Source of the DNA: Paenacidovorax caeni
GTDB taxonomy: Bacteria; Pseudomonadota; Gammaproteobacteria; Burkholderiales; Burkholderiaceae_C
Assembly: GCF_001298675.1 (NCBI RefSeq)
Contig: NZ_CYIG01000010.1
Span: 26,063 to 90,062 of the forward strand
Direction: 5' to 3'
DNA length: 64,000 bases
Shown here: in pieces, positions 21,104 to 28,964 of the stretch
Layout of the letters: each line of letters starts with the position of its first letter
Numbering within the stretch: the first letter of the stretch is position 1
The notes under the pieces: model-generated
The model's database searches: none
What the model was told of the DNA's origin: nothing
Seen by the model: only the letters and a program-made list of their open reading frames with translations
Position numbers and translations under genes: made by a program

Positions 21104-22006
21104 TCAGTGCCCATGCCCCTCCTCGTGGTCATGGGCGTTTTCGTGCACATGGCCGTGCACCGCGCCGGTGCCGTGCGCGTAGCGGTGCACCAGGCTGCTC
21201 ACGGCCATCACCATCGCCATGCCGGCCAGCAGGCACACCACCTGCACCACGGTTTCGCGCGCGCTCAGGCGGCGTTGCAGTTGCGGAATCAGGTCGGCCA
21301 GCGCCACGTAGACGAAGCTGCTGGACGCCACCGCCAGGAAGTACGGCAGCCAGTCGTGCAGTTGCCCCACCAGGAAGTAGCCCGTCAACCCGCCCAGCGC
21401 CGTCACGGCGCCCGCCAGTGACACCTTGATGAGCGCCATGCGGCGGCTGGCGCTGTTTTGGCGCAGCACCATCAGGTCGCCCATGTGGTGTGGCACCTCA
21501 TGCGCCAGCACCGACAGGGCCGCCACCAGGCCCAGGCGCATGTCGGCCATAAAGGCCGAGGCGATGAGCACGCCGTCGCCAAAACAATGCACGCTGTCGC
21601 CCGTGAGCACCGCCCAGCCCCCCGTTGCAGGGGCGTGGTGGTGATGGTGGTCATGGTCGTGCGCATGGCCATGCGCACTGCCATCTCCGTGCCCGTGGCC
21701 CGCGTGGTCGTGCCCATGCTCATGCCCGTGGTGCCACAGCTCGGCCTTGTCGAGCAGGAAAAAGAACACCACGCCCACCAGCAGCGTGGCGAACAGGTGG
21801 CGCGCCTCCACGGCGCTCTCGAACGCCTCGGGCAGCAGGTGCATGAAGGCCGTGGCCAGCAGCGCCCCGGCGGCCAGGCTGAGCAGCTGCTGCGGGCCGA
21901 CCTGGCGCGCGGGCTCTGCCAGACCGGCGCGCATCAGGAACGCGGCCACCCAGACGCTGCCGATGCCGGCAGACAGTGTGGCCAGGAGAATTGCTAGCAA
22001 TGTCAT
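21104..22006 (-). CDS. ZIP-family metal transporter with His-rich loop
   Basis: Probable zinc or related divalent metal importer, 300 residues. It has about eight hydrophobic segments, a long cytosolic histidine-rich stretch (about 95-135, with HGHEHGHDHAGHGHGDG and HDHDHHHHH) and the ZIP signature HEVPHHMGDLMVL in segment V, whose His and Glu bind the metal. A second His-rich tail closes the protein. The start ATG at 22006 lies inside a copy of the dispersed repeat, whose AGCTATG provides the codon; no strong Shine-Dalgarno is visible. Confidence 0.9.
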   Translation of the reverse strand: MTLLAILLATLSAGIGSVWVAAFLMRAGLAEPARQVGPQQLLSLAAGALLATAFMHLLPEAFESAVEARHLFATLLVGVVFFFLLDKAELWHHGHEHGHDHAGHGHGDGSAHGHAHDHDHHHHHAPATGGWAVLTGDSVHCFGDGVLIASAFMADMRLGLVAALSVLAHEVPHHMGDLMVLRQNSASRRMALIKVSLAGAVTALGGLTGYFLVGQLHDWLPYFLAVASSSFVYVALADLIPQLQRRLSARETVVQVVCLLAGMAMVMAVSSLVHRYAHGTGAVHGHVHENAHDHEEGHGH

Positions 22007-22050
22007 AGCTTTTAGCGCTTACCCAATAAGGGCCTGCGCCTGTTTTCATC
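22004..22050 (+). repeat. dispersed palindromic repeat, copy 5
   Basis: CATAGCTTTTAGCGCTTA, spacer, AAGGGCCTGCGCC, TGTTTT. It overlaps the start codon of the ZIP gene. Confidence 0.7.
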
Positions 22051-22070
22051 AAAAAAAGCCCCGAAGGGCC
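22050..22070 (-). terminator. terminator after the dienelactone hydrolase gene
   Basis: Minus strand GCCC-TTCG-GGGC followed by seven T, nine bases past the stop codon. Confidence 0.7.
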
Positions 22071-22078
22071 AGGAGTCG

Positions 22079-22972
22079 TCAGGCTACGCCGTGCTGGCGC
22101 AGCCAGGCCAGCGCCCGTTTCCAGCCGTCCTCGGCCGCCTCCTTGCGGAAGCTCGGGCGGTAGTCGGCGTGGAAAGCGTGCGGCGCATCGGGGTAGACCA
22201 CGAACTCGGACGCCTGGGCGGCGGCCGAGCCCTTGCGCAGGGCTTCTTTCATCTTATCGACCGTGTCAAGAGGGATGCCGCTGTCTTTTTCGCCGTACAG
22301 GCCCAGCACCGGCGCCTTGAGCGCGGCAGCCACGTCGAGCGGGTGGCGCGGCGTGAGCGCGTTGGCCTCGCCCGCGAGGCGCCCATACCAGGCCACGCCG
22401 GCCTTCACCGGGCCGTGGGCCGCGTACAGCCAGGTGATGCGCCCGCCCCAGCAAAAGCCGGTGATGCCCACCCTGGCCAGGTCGCCGCCGTGGGCGCCGG
22501 CCCAGCGCACGGTGGCATCCAGGTCGCCCAGCACCTGCGCGTCGGGCACCTTGGCGACTAACTCGCTCAGCAGGCGCGCCACCTCGGTGTATTGCGCGGG
22601 ATCACCCTGGCGCGCATAAAGCGCCGGGGCAATGGCCAGATAGCCCTCGCGCGCCAGGCGGCGGCACACGTCGGTAATGTATTCGTGCACGCCAAAAATT
22701 TCCTGCACCACCAGCACCACGGGCAGGTTGCCGCGGCCCGCAGGCGCGGCGCGGTAGGCCGGCATCTGGAAGCCGCCCACCTCGATCTGCACCATGCCTG
22801 CCACCAGCCCCTGCGCGGGCGTCTGGATGGCGGTCTGCGCCATGACTGGCGCGGCGGCGGCCGCGTAGCCAGCCCCCAGCATCAGGTGCAAGGCGGTGCG
22901 GCGGCTGGCGCCGTCGGCGGTGTGGCCGGGCACGAGAGCATCGAGGTCTTGCTTCAGTTCGTCAAACGCCAT
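22079..22972 (-). CDS. dienelactone hydrolase family protein, exported
   Basis: Alpha/beta hydrolase of the dienelactone hydrolase family, 297 residues. The nucleophile elbow is GITGFCWGGRIT with cysteine as nucleophile, which is typical; the catalytic Asp and His are likely in GLYGEKDSGIP and DAPHAFHADYRPSFR. The N-terminal SRRTALHLMLGAGYAAAAAPVMAQ looks like a signal with paired arginines about 25 residues in (Tat-like), so the enzyme is probably exported. The natural substrate is not deducible; no aromatic-degradation genes are nearby. Confidence 0.88.
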   Translation of the reverse strand: MAFDELKQDLDALVPGHTADGASRRTALHLMLGAGYAAAAAPVMAQTAIQTPAQGLVAGMVQIEVGGFQMPAYRAAPAGRGNLPVVLVVQEIFGVHEYITDVCRRLAREGYLAIAPALYARQGDPAQYTEVARLLSELVAKVPDAQVLGDLDATVRWAGAHGGDLARVGITGFCWGGRITWLYAAHGPVKAGVAWYGRLAGEANALTPRHPLDVAAALKAPVLGLYGEKDSGIPLDTVDKMKEALRKGSAAAQASEFVVYPDAPHAFHADYRPSFRKEAAEDGWKRALAWLRQHGVA

Positions 22973-23013
22973 GGCATCGCTCCTTGAAAAAAAGAAAAAT
23001 CAGAGATTGGCTT

Positions 23014-23197
23014 TTACGCCATGCGCCGCACGAGGCCCCAGGCCAGCCCCAGCAGCAGCAAAGCCAGCAGGAACTTGCCCAGCGCCGCGACGATGGCGGC
23101 GCCCGAGATCAGGCCCACTTGCACGGCAACGTGCGAATCCTTCCGCCAGCAGGACAGCCATCGTCTGCTTGTCGGCCGTGGCTTGCTTGTCGTTCAT
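23014..23197 (-). pseudogene. small membrane protein gene with an apparent single-base frameshift
   Basis: An ATG at 23197 with a good Shine-Dalgarno (GGAGGA, 8-9 bases upstream) starts MNDKQATADKQTMAVLLAE. In that frame the rest is arginine-rich nonsense that continues to a stop at 23000. In the neighbouring frame the same DNA reads SHVAVQVGLISGAAIVAALG and then a leucine-rich membrane helix ending LAWGLVRRMA with a stop at 23014. A one-base change near 23135 would join them to a protein of about 60 residues with one membrane segment. It may be a true mutation or a sequencing error. Not recognised as a known family. Confidence 0.45.
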
Positions 23198-23242
23198 CGC
23201 GTCGTCCTCCGGCATGCGCGCAGCGGGCCGCCCAGGGGCGGC

Positions 23243-26029
23243 TCAATGGGCTTCTTCCCAATTGCGCCCCACGCCCACTTCGGCCAGCAGCGGCACCTTC
23301 AGCGCGGCCACGCCGGCCATGGTGCGCGGCACCTCGCGGCGCAGCCAGTCCACCTCGCTCTCGGGCAGCTCGAACACCAGTTCGTCGTGCACCTGCATGA
23401 CCATCAGAATCTCGGGCTTCTCGGCATCCAGGCGCGCCTGCACGGCCACCATGGCGCGCTTGATGAGGTCGGCCGCCGTGCCTTGCATGGGCGCGTTGAT
23501 GGCGGCGCGCTCGGCGGCGGCGCGGCGCGGGCCGTTGGGCGAGTTGATCTCGGGCAGCACCAGGCGGCGGCCAAACACGGTTTCCACGTAGCCCAGCGAC
23601 TTGGCGCGGGCCTTGGTTTCCTCCATGTACTGCTGCACGCCGGGGTAGCGCTCGAAGTAGCGCTGGATGTAGTTCTTGGCGGCCTGGTTGTCCAGGCCCA
23701 AATTCTTGGCCAGGCCAAAGCTGCTCATGCCGTAGATGAGGCCGAAGTTGATGACCTTGGCATAGCGGCGCTGCTCATTGCTGACCTGGTCCACGGGCAC
23801 GCCGAACACCTCGGCGGCCGTGGCGCGGTGCACGTCCAGGCCGTGCTGGAAGGCGTGCAGCAGCGACTGGTCGCCGCTGATGTGGGCCATGATGCGCAGC
23901 TCGATCTGGCTGTAGTCGGCGCTGGCGATGACGCGCCCCGGCGGTGCCACGAAGGCCTCGCGGATGCGCCGCCCCTCGGGCGTGCGCACGGGGATGTTCT
24001 GCAGGTTCGGCTCGTTGCTGGACAGGCGCCCGGTCACGGCCACGGCCTGCGCGTAGTGCGTGTGCACGCGCCCGGTGCGCGGCAGTGCCAGCGCACCGAG
24101 CTTGTCGGTGTAAGTGCCTTTGAGCTTGGTGAGGCTGCGGTGCTCCAGCAGCTTGGCGGGCAGCGGATAGTCCTCGGCCAGCTTTTCCAGCACTTCTTCA
24201 TCGGTGCTGCGCGCGCCGGTGGCAGTTTTCTTCACCACCGGCATGCCGAGCTTGTCGAAGAAGATTTCGCCGAGCTGCTTGGGGCTGGAGAGGTTGAAGG
24301 GCTGGCCGGCGATCTCGTAGGCCTCGGTCTCCAGCTGCAGGATGCGCTGGCCCAGCTCGTGGCTCTGCTGCGCGAGCAAGGCGGCATCGATCAGCACGCC
24401 GTTGCGCTCCATGCGGAACAGGGTTTCACTGCTGGCCATCTCCAGCTCGTAAATGGCGCGCAGGCGCTCGTTGGCCTGCAGCAGCGGCCACAGGGCCTGG
24501 TGCACTTCGAGCGTCTGGTCGGAGTCCTCGCAGGAGTAGGCCGCAGCCTTGTCCACCGGCACCTGGGCGAACGGGATCTGGTGCGCGCCCTTGCCGCACA
24601 GGTCCTCGTAATTCAGTCCCTTGCGGCCGGTGTGGCGCTCGGCCAGGCTGGCCAGGTTGTGCGGCTTGTGCACTTCGAGCACGTAGCTCTGCAGCATGGT
24701 GTCGTGGCGGTAGCCGCGCACCTCGATGCCGTGGTTGGCGAGCACGTGGCGGTCGTACTTGATGTGCTGGCCCAGCTTGGCGTGGCGCGCGTCCTCCAGC
24801 CAGGGCTTGAGGCGCGCCAGCACCTCATCGAGCGGCAGCTGCGCCGGGGTGTCTGGCCCCTCGTGGCGCAGCGGAATGTAGGCGGCCTCGCCCGGCTGCA
24901 CGCTGAAGGAGATGCCGACGATCTGCGCGCGCATGGCGTCGAGCGAGTCGGTCTCGGTGTCCAGCGCCACCAGGTCGGCTTTCAGCAACCGGGCCAGCCA
25001 CTGGTCGAAATCGGCCCAGTTCAGGATGGTGTCGTACACCACGCTGCGCTGCTGCGCCGCCTCGGCCACGGGGCTGGCGCTGTGGTCGGCGAACAGGTCG
25101 CCGCTCTCGCCCGGCATGGCCACGGCGGGGGTAGGCGCCGGGCGGGCCTCCTGCAGCGCGCGCGCCAGGCCCTTGAAGCCGTATTTTTCATAAAAACTGG
25201 CCAAAGCGCCCGTCTGCTGTGCGCCAACAGCTATCGAATCAAGAGCAGGCAAACCGGCCACATGCCCGCTCAGGTCGCAGTCGGTCTTGATGGTGACGAG
25301 CTGGCGCCCGGTGGGCAGCCAGTCCAGCGTGGCGCGCAGGTTCTCGCCGGCCACGCCCTTGATCTCGCCCGCGCGGGCCATGAGCGCATCGAGCGAGCCG
25401 TACTCGCCCAGCCACTTGGCCGCCGTCTTGGGGCCGACCTTGGGCACGCCCGGCACGTTGTCCACCGCGTCGCCCACCAGGGCCTGGAAGTCGATCATCC
25501 GCTCGGGCGGCACGCCAAACTCGGCCGTCACCCCGGCCACGTCGCGCTTTTTGCCATTCATGGTGTCGATGATGGTGATGCGCTCGTTCACCAGCTGGCT
25601 CAGGTCCTTGTCGCCGCTAGAGATGACCACCTGCACGCCCTGCCGCGCGGCCATGCAGGCCAGGGTGCCGATCACGTCGTCGGCCTCGACGCCGGGAATC
25701 GCCAGCACCGTCCAGCCCAGCAGGCGCACCACCTCGTGGATTGGCTCGATCTGCGCACGCAGCGCCTCGGGCATGGCCGGGCGCTGCGCCTTGTACTCAG
25801 GGTAGATGGCGTCGCGGAAGGTAGGGCCGCTGGCGTCGAACACGCACACCGCGTAGTCGGCCGCCACCTCTTTCTTCAGGGCCTGCAGCATATTGACCAT
25901 GCCGCGGATGGCGCCCGTGGGGCTACTGCTCGGGTCGCCCGGCACGGCACGCAGGTCGGGCATGGCGTGGAAGGCGCGGTACAGGTAGCTGGAACCATCG
26001 ACCAGCACCAAGGTTTTGTCTTGCGTCAT
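23243..26029 (-). CDS. polA: DNA polymerase I
   Basis: Repair and Okazaki-fragment polymerase, 928 residues, three domains. 5'-3' exonuclease at about 1-290 (LVLVDGSSYLYRAFHA, GVEADDVIGTLA); an intact 3'-5' exonuclease domain (LVALDTETDSLDAM, ending in AAYSCEDSDQTLE); polymerase domain with motif A ADYSQIELRIMAHIS, motif B RRYAKVINFGLIYG and motif C MQVHDELVFE. The proofreading residues are kept, unlike in many relatives. Residues about 262-275 (SIAVGAQQTGA), between the exonuclease domains, are encoded by a degenerate copy of the dispersed repeat. The start is ATG 26029. Confidence 0.98.
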   Translation of the reverse strand: MTQDKTLVLVDGSSYLYRAFHAMPDLRAVPGDPSSSPTGAIRGMVNMLQALKKEVAADYAVCVFDASGPTFRDAIYPEYKAQRPAMPEALRAQIEPIHEVVRLLGWTVLAIPGVEADDVIGTLACMAARQGVQVVISSGDKDLSQLVNERITIIDTMNGKKRDVAGVTAEFGVPPERMIDFQALVGDAVDNVPGVPKVGPKTAAKWLGEYGSLDALMARAGEIKGVAGENLRATLDWLPTGRQLVTIKTDCDLSGHVAGLPALDSIAVGAQQTGALASFYEKYGFKGLARALQEARPAPTPAVAMPGESGDLFADHSASPVAEAAQQRSVVYDTILNWADFDQWLARLLKADLVALDTETDSLDAMRAQIVGISFSVQPGEAAYIPLRHEGPDTPAQLPLDEVLARLKPWLEDARHAKLGQHIKYDRHVLANHGIEVRGYRHDTMLQSYVLEVHKPHNLASLAERHTGRKGLNYEDLCGKGAHQIPFAQVPVDKAAAYSCEDSDQTLEVHQALWPLLQANERLRAIYELEMASSETLFRMERNGVLIDAALLAQQSHELGQRILQLETEAYEIAGQPFNLSSPKQLGEIFFDKLGMPVVKKTATGARSTDEEVLEKLAEDYPLPAKLLEHRSLTKLKGTYTDKLGALALPRTGRVHTHYAQAVAVTGRLSSNEPNLQNIPVRTPEGRRIREAFVAPPGRVIASADYSQIELRIMAHISGDQSLLHAFQHGLDVHRATAAEVFGVPVDQVSNEQRRYAKVINFGLIYGMSSFGLAKNLGLDNQAAKNYIQRYFERYPGVQQYMEETKARAKSLGYVETVFGRRLVLPEINSPNGPRRAAAERAAINAPMQGTAADLIKRAMVAVQARLDAEKPEILMVMQVHDELVFELPESEVDWLRREVPRTMAGVAALKVPLLAEVGVGRNWEEAH
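25205..25246 (-). repeat. dispersed palindromic repeat, copy 6 (inside polA)
   Basis: Degenerate copy read in frame on the polA strand: GCTCTTGATTCGATAGCTG, TTGGCGC. It encodes residues about 262-275 in the linker between the two exonuclease domains. Confidence 0.55.
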
Positions 26030-26101
26030 GGGGGACGATTGTCACCGCAAGGAAAAGGCTTCGTGCAACGGCACAATCCGCCGATGCCGAAGGAAACCGC
26101 G

Positions 26102-26521
26102 ATGAAAAAACTCCTGCCCCTGCTGCTGGCCGGCGCCTGCACCCTTACCCTGGCCGAACCGGTCTTCCAGAACGTGCCCGAGGTGCTGCAAAAACCCCTG
26201 CTGGGCAACGGCCTCACGGCCGCGCGCATGCAACAGGGTGTGCTGCAGCTGCAAATGGGCAAGCCCGAGGTCACCGAGCTGGTGTACGCCACCTTCGTCT
26301 TCCATAGCATCTGCGCCCCGCAGTGGCGCCAGCCGCAGGCCTTTGCCCAGGCAGGCCTGGCGCGCGTGGAGCTGCTCAACGCCGATGCCAGCCAGGGCTA
26401 CGCCTTCGACGCGCGCGGCGACGTGTGCGCCCGCATGGGCCAGATGGGCCAGAACTACCGCGGCCTAATCACCCAGCACACCAGCGCCTGCACGGCCCAG
26501 AGCTGCCCGCCGCAGCGCTGA
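26102..26521 (+). CDS. secreted protein of unknown function with four cysteines
   Basis: 139 residues, not recognised. A clear signal peptide (KKLLPLLLAGACTLTLAEP) is followed by a mature part with four cysteines (SICAPQ, DVCARM, SACTAQ, QSCPPQR), probably two disulfide bonds in the periplasm. The start at 26102 follows AAGGAAA by six bases; an ATG six codons upstream is less good. It is divergent from polA and lies before a DUF2782-like gene and thrB on the same strand. Confidence 0.7.
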   Translation: MKKLLPLLLAGACTLTLAEPVFQNVPEVLQKPLLGNGLTAARMQQGVLQLQMGKPEVTELVYATFVFHSICAPQWRQPQAFAQAGLARVELLNADASQGYAFDARGDVCARMGQMGQNYRGLITQHTSACTAQSCPPQR

Positions 26522-26567
26522 GCGCCGGGGCGGGGCGCGCCCCTACGCACCCGCCTACAATCGCGCC

Positions 26568-26930
26568 ATGCGCGCCGTTTCCATCCCCCTCCTGCTGCTG
26601 GCCTGCCTGGCCAGCACCTCCGTACTTGCCCAAAATATGGGCCAAAACAGCACCGAAGGCGCGCCAGACAAGCGCCAGCAGCTACAAAGAGATGAGCAAA
26701 AAGACCCACGCCTGAACCAGCGTGCCGAGCGCATCCAGGTCGAGGACGAAGGCAGCCGCGTGAACGAGCTGCGCGTGGGCGGCCAGACCCAGACCATCAC
26801 CGTGCAGCCCAAGACCGGCGAACTGCCGGCCTACGAGGTGCAGCCTGGCACCCAGAGTCCGCACACCCGCAGCCGCAGCGACAGCACCGACACCAATGGC
26901 CCGCGCGTGTGGAACGTGCTCAAGTTCTGA
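26568..26930 (+). CDS. small secreted protein, DUF2782-like
   Basis: 120 residues with a signal peptide ([21 protein letters not shown]). The mature part is hydrophilic; [19 protein letters not shown] and LPAYEVQP resemble the DUF2782 family, whose genes in Pseudomonas also sit between polA and thrB. Residues about 21-45 ([18 protein letters not shown]) coincide with a copy of the dispersed palindromic repeat, so part of the mature N-terminus is repeat-encoded. Function unknown. It is followed by thrB after 83 bases. Confidence 0.65.
   Translation: MRAVSIPLLLLACLASTSVLAQNMGQNSTEGAPDKRQQLQRDEQKDPRLNQRAERIQVEDEGSRVNELRVGGQTQTITVQPKTGELPAYEVQPGTQSPHTRSRSDSTDTNGPRVWNVLKF
26631..26702 (-). repeat. 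dispersed palindromic repeat, copy 7 (inside DUF2782-like gene)
   Basis: Reverse orientation on the coding strand: CAAAATATGGGCC ... GACAAGCGCCAGCAGCTACA and the terminal GATGAGC. The frame is kept through it. Confidence 0.65.
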
Positions 26931-27013
26931 AGCACACCCCCTCTCCACCCTCCCCCTCTTCTTCACCGACCGATTTTCCGGATTGCAGGCGCCCTGGCGC
27001 GCCCGTTCGCACC

Positions 27014-27973
27014 ATGGCTGTTTTCACCGAAGTTTCCGAAGACGCAGCGCAGACGCTGCTGCAACGCCTGTCCCTGGGCCAACTCACGGGCCTGCGCGGC
27101 ATCGAGGGCGGCATCGAGAACACCAACTACTTCCTCAGCACCGACAAGGGAGAATGGGTGCTGACCCTGTTCGAGCGCCTGAGCGCCGAGCAGTTGCCCT
27201 TCTACCTGTACCTGATGAAGCACCTGGCGCACAAGGGCATCCCCGTGCCCGATCCGCAGGCCGACCACGAGAGCGGCGACATCCTGCACCAGGTGTGCGG
27301 CAAGCCCGCCGCCATCGTGCAGAAGCTCGCGGGCAAAAGCCAGTTGGCCCCCGCTGCCGTGCACTGCGAGGCCGTGGGCGCCATGCTGGCGCGCATGCAC
27401 CTGGCGGGGCGCGACTACGAACGCAGCCAGCCCAACCTGCGCGGCCTGCCCTGGTGGAACGAGACCGTGCCCGTGGTGCTACCCTACCTGCAGGAGGCCC
27501 AGAGCACCTTGCTGCGCGCCGAGCTGGCATACCAGAACCACGTGGCCGCCAGCAGCAGCTACGCGGCGCTGCCGCGCGGCCCGGTGCATGCCGACCTGTT
27601 CCGCGACAACGTGATGTTCGACGGCGAGCGGCTCACGGGCTTTTTCGACTTCTATTTCGCCGGGGTGGACACCTTCCTGTTCGACCTGGCCGTATGCCTG
27701 AACGACTGGTGCGTGGACTTGCCCACGGGCAGGCATGACGCCCCGCGCGCCCAGGCCATGCTGGCGGCTTACCAGGCAGTGCGCCCGCTCACCGCTGCCG
27801 AGCGCACGTTGCTGCCTGCCATGGCACGTGCGGGTGCGCTGCGCTTTTGGATCTCGCGCCTGTGGGATTTCCACCTGCCGCGCGAGGCCAGCATGCTGAA
27901 GCCCCACGACCCGGGGCACTTCGAGCGCGTGCTGCGCGAGCGCATTGCCCACCCCCTGCACATGGACGCATAG
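27014..27973 (+). CDS. thrB: homoserine kinase (type II, APH fold)
   Basis: Phosphorylates homoserine for threonine synthesis; 319 residues. This is the ThrB form with an aminoglycoside-phosphotransferase fold found in beta-proteobacteria and Pseudomonas. It has [26 protein letters not shown] near the N-terminus (nucleotide-binding strands), catalytic loop [14 protein letters not shown] and the metal-binding GFFDFYFAG. The start MAVFTEVSE at 27014 is conserved in type; the frame is open upstream but overlaps the preceding gene. Confidence 0.95.
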   Translation: MAVFTEVSEDAAQTLLQRLSLGQLTGLRGIEGGIENTNYFLSTDKGEWVLTLFERLSAEQLPFYLYLMKHLAHKGIPVPDPQADHESGDILHQVCGKPAAIVQKLAGKSQLAPAAVHCEAVGAMLARMHLAGRDYERSQPNLRGLPWWNETVPVVLPYLQEAQSTLLRAELAYQNHVAASSSYAALPRGPVHADLFRDNVMFDGERLTGFFDFYFAGVDTFLFDLAVCLNDWCVDLPTGRHDAPRAQAMLAAYQAVRPLTAAERTLLPAMARAGALRFWISRLWDFHLPREASMLKPHDPGHFERVLRERIAHPLHMDA

Positions 27974-27983
27974 ACTCCAGGCC

Positions 27984-28817
27984 ATGAAACTTCGCATCGT
28001 CCCCGCCTACACCGGCGTGAAATGGGTACAGCTTGGCGTGCGCGCGTTCTGGCGCCAGCCGCTGGCGCTGGCGGCGCTGTTTTTCATGACCATGGCCGCG
28101 ATGTCGCTGGCCACGCTGGTGCCGCTGGTGGGCGCACCCATTGCCCTGGCGCTGCTGCCTGCCGCCACGCTGGCCATGATGGTGGCCACGGCCGAGGCGC
28201 AGCAGGGGCGCTTTCCCACGCCCGCCTTGCTGCTGGTGGCGTTTCGCACCGGGCAACGGCGCCTGCGCGCCATGCTGGCGCTGGGCGGCATGTACGCGGT
28301 GGGCTTCCTGGGCATCATGGGCCTGTCGGCGTTGGTGGATGGCGGGCAGTTCGCCCAGGTTTACTTCGGTGGCGCCAAGCTGACGCCAGAAGTGGCCGAG
28401 AGCCCTGCCTTCCAGGGCGCGATGTGGCTGTCGGTGCTGCTGTACCTGCCGCTGTCGCTGCTGTTCTGGCACGCGCCCGGCCTGGTGCACTGGCACGGCG
28501 TGCCACCGGTCAAGGCGCTGTTCTTCAGCCTCGTGGCCTGCGTGCGCAACTTCGGCGCCTTCATGGTTTTTGGCCTGGCCTGGATGGGTGTGTTTCTGGC
28601 TGCGGGCATGGTGGTGGCGCTGGTCACCGGGCTGCTGTCACTGGCCGTCGGCACCGCCGCCGGGGGCCTCATGGTCGGCGCGGCCATGGTGCTGGCGGCC
28701 ATGTTCTTCAGCTCGGTGGTGTTCACCTTCCGCGACTGTTTCGAGCCGCCCGAGGAATACCTGCAGGCGGCGCCCGCACCCGCCACGGAAGACGCGCCCC
28801 CGCCACCAGCGGACTGA
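27984..28817 (+). CDS. BPSS1780-like integral membrane protein
   Basis: 277 residues with about six hydrophobic segments (for example LALAALFFMTMAAMSLATLV and GMVVALVTGLLSLAVGTAAG). It starts KLRIVPAYTGVKWVQLGVRAFWRQP, a pattern of beta-proteobacterial membrane proteins known as the BPSS1780 family, function unknown. It begins 10 bases after thrB and probably shares its transcript; a terminator follows. The acidic, proline-rich C-terminus is cytoplasmic or disordered. Confidence 0.75.
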   Translation: MKLRIVPAYTGVKWVQLGVRAFWRQPLALAALFFMTMAAMSLATLVPLVGAPIALALLPAATLAMMVATAEAQQGRFPTPALLLVAFRTGQRRLRAMLALGGMYAVGFLGIMGLSALVDGGQFAQVYFGGAKLTPEVAESPAFQGAMWLSVLLYLPLSLLFWHAPGLVHWHGVPPVKALFFSLVACVRNFGAFMVFGLAWMGVFLAAGMVVALVTGLLSLAVGTAAGGLMVGAAMVLAAMFFSSVVFTFRDCFEPPEEYLQAAPAPATEDAPPPPAD

Positions 28818-28837
28818 GCGCCCCGCCCCCTGCACGA

Positions 28838-28861
28838 AACCCGGCCCTGGCCGGGTTTTTC
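28838..28861 (+). terminator. terminator of the thrB operon
   Basis: Stem AACCCGGCC / GGCCGGGTT (28838-28846 and 28849-28857) followed by a T run. Confidence 0.85.
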
Positions 28862-28964
28862 TTTGCCTTCATGGAAATGTCACACGGCGTTCCTAGCATG
28901 CGCCGTGGAAGCCGTGATGGACGGCGCCCGCACCTTCCGTTCTTGACCACATAACGACCCCACC

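Noticed and set aside
23021..26521. 1166-codon open frame opposite polA
   Set aside because: Only its last 139 codons (26102-26521) form a plausible secreted protein; the rest is antisense to polA.
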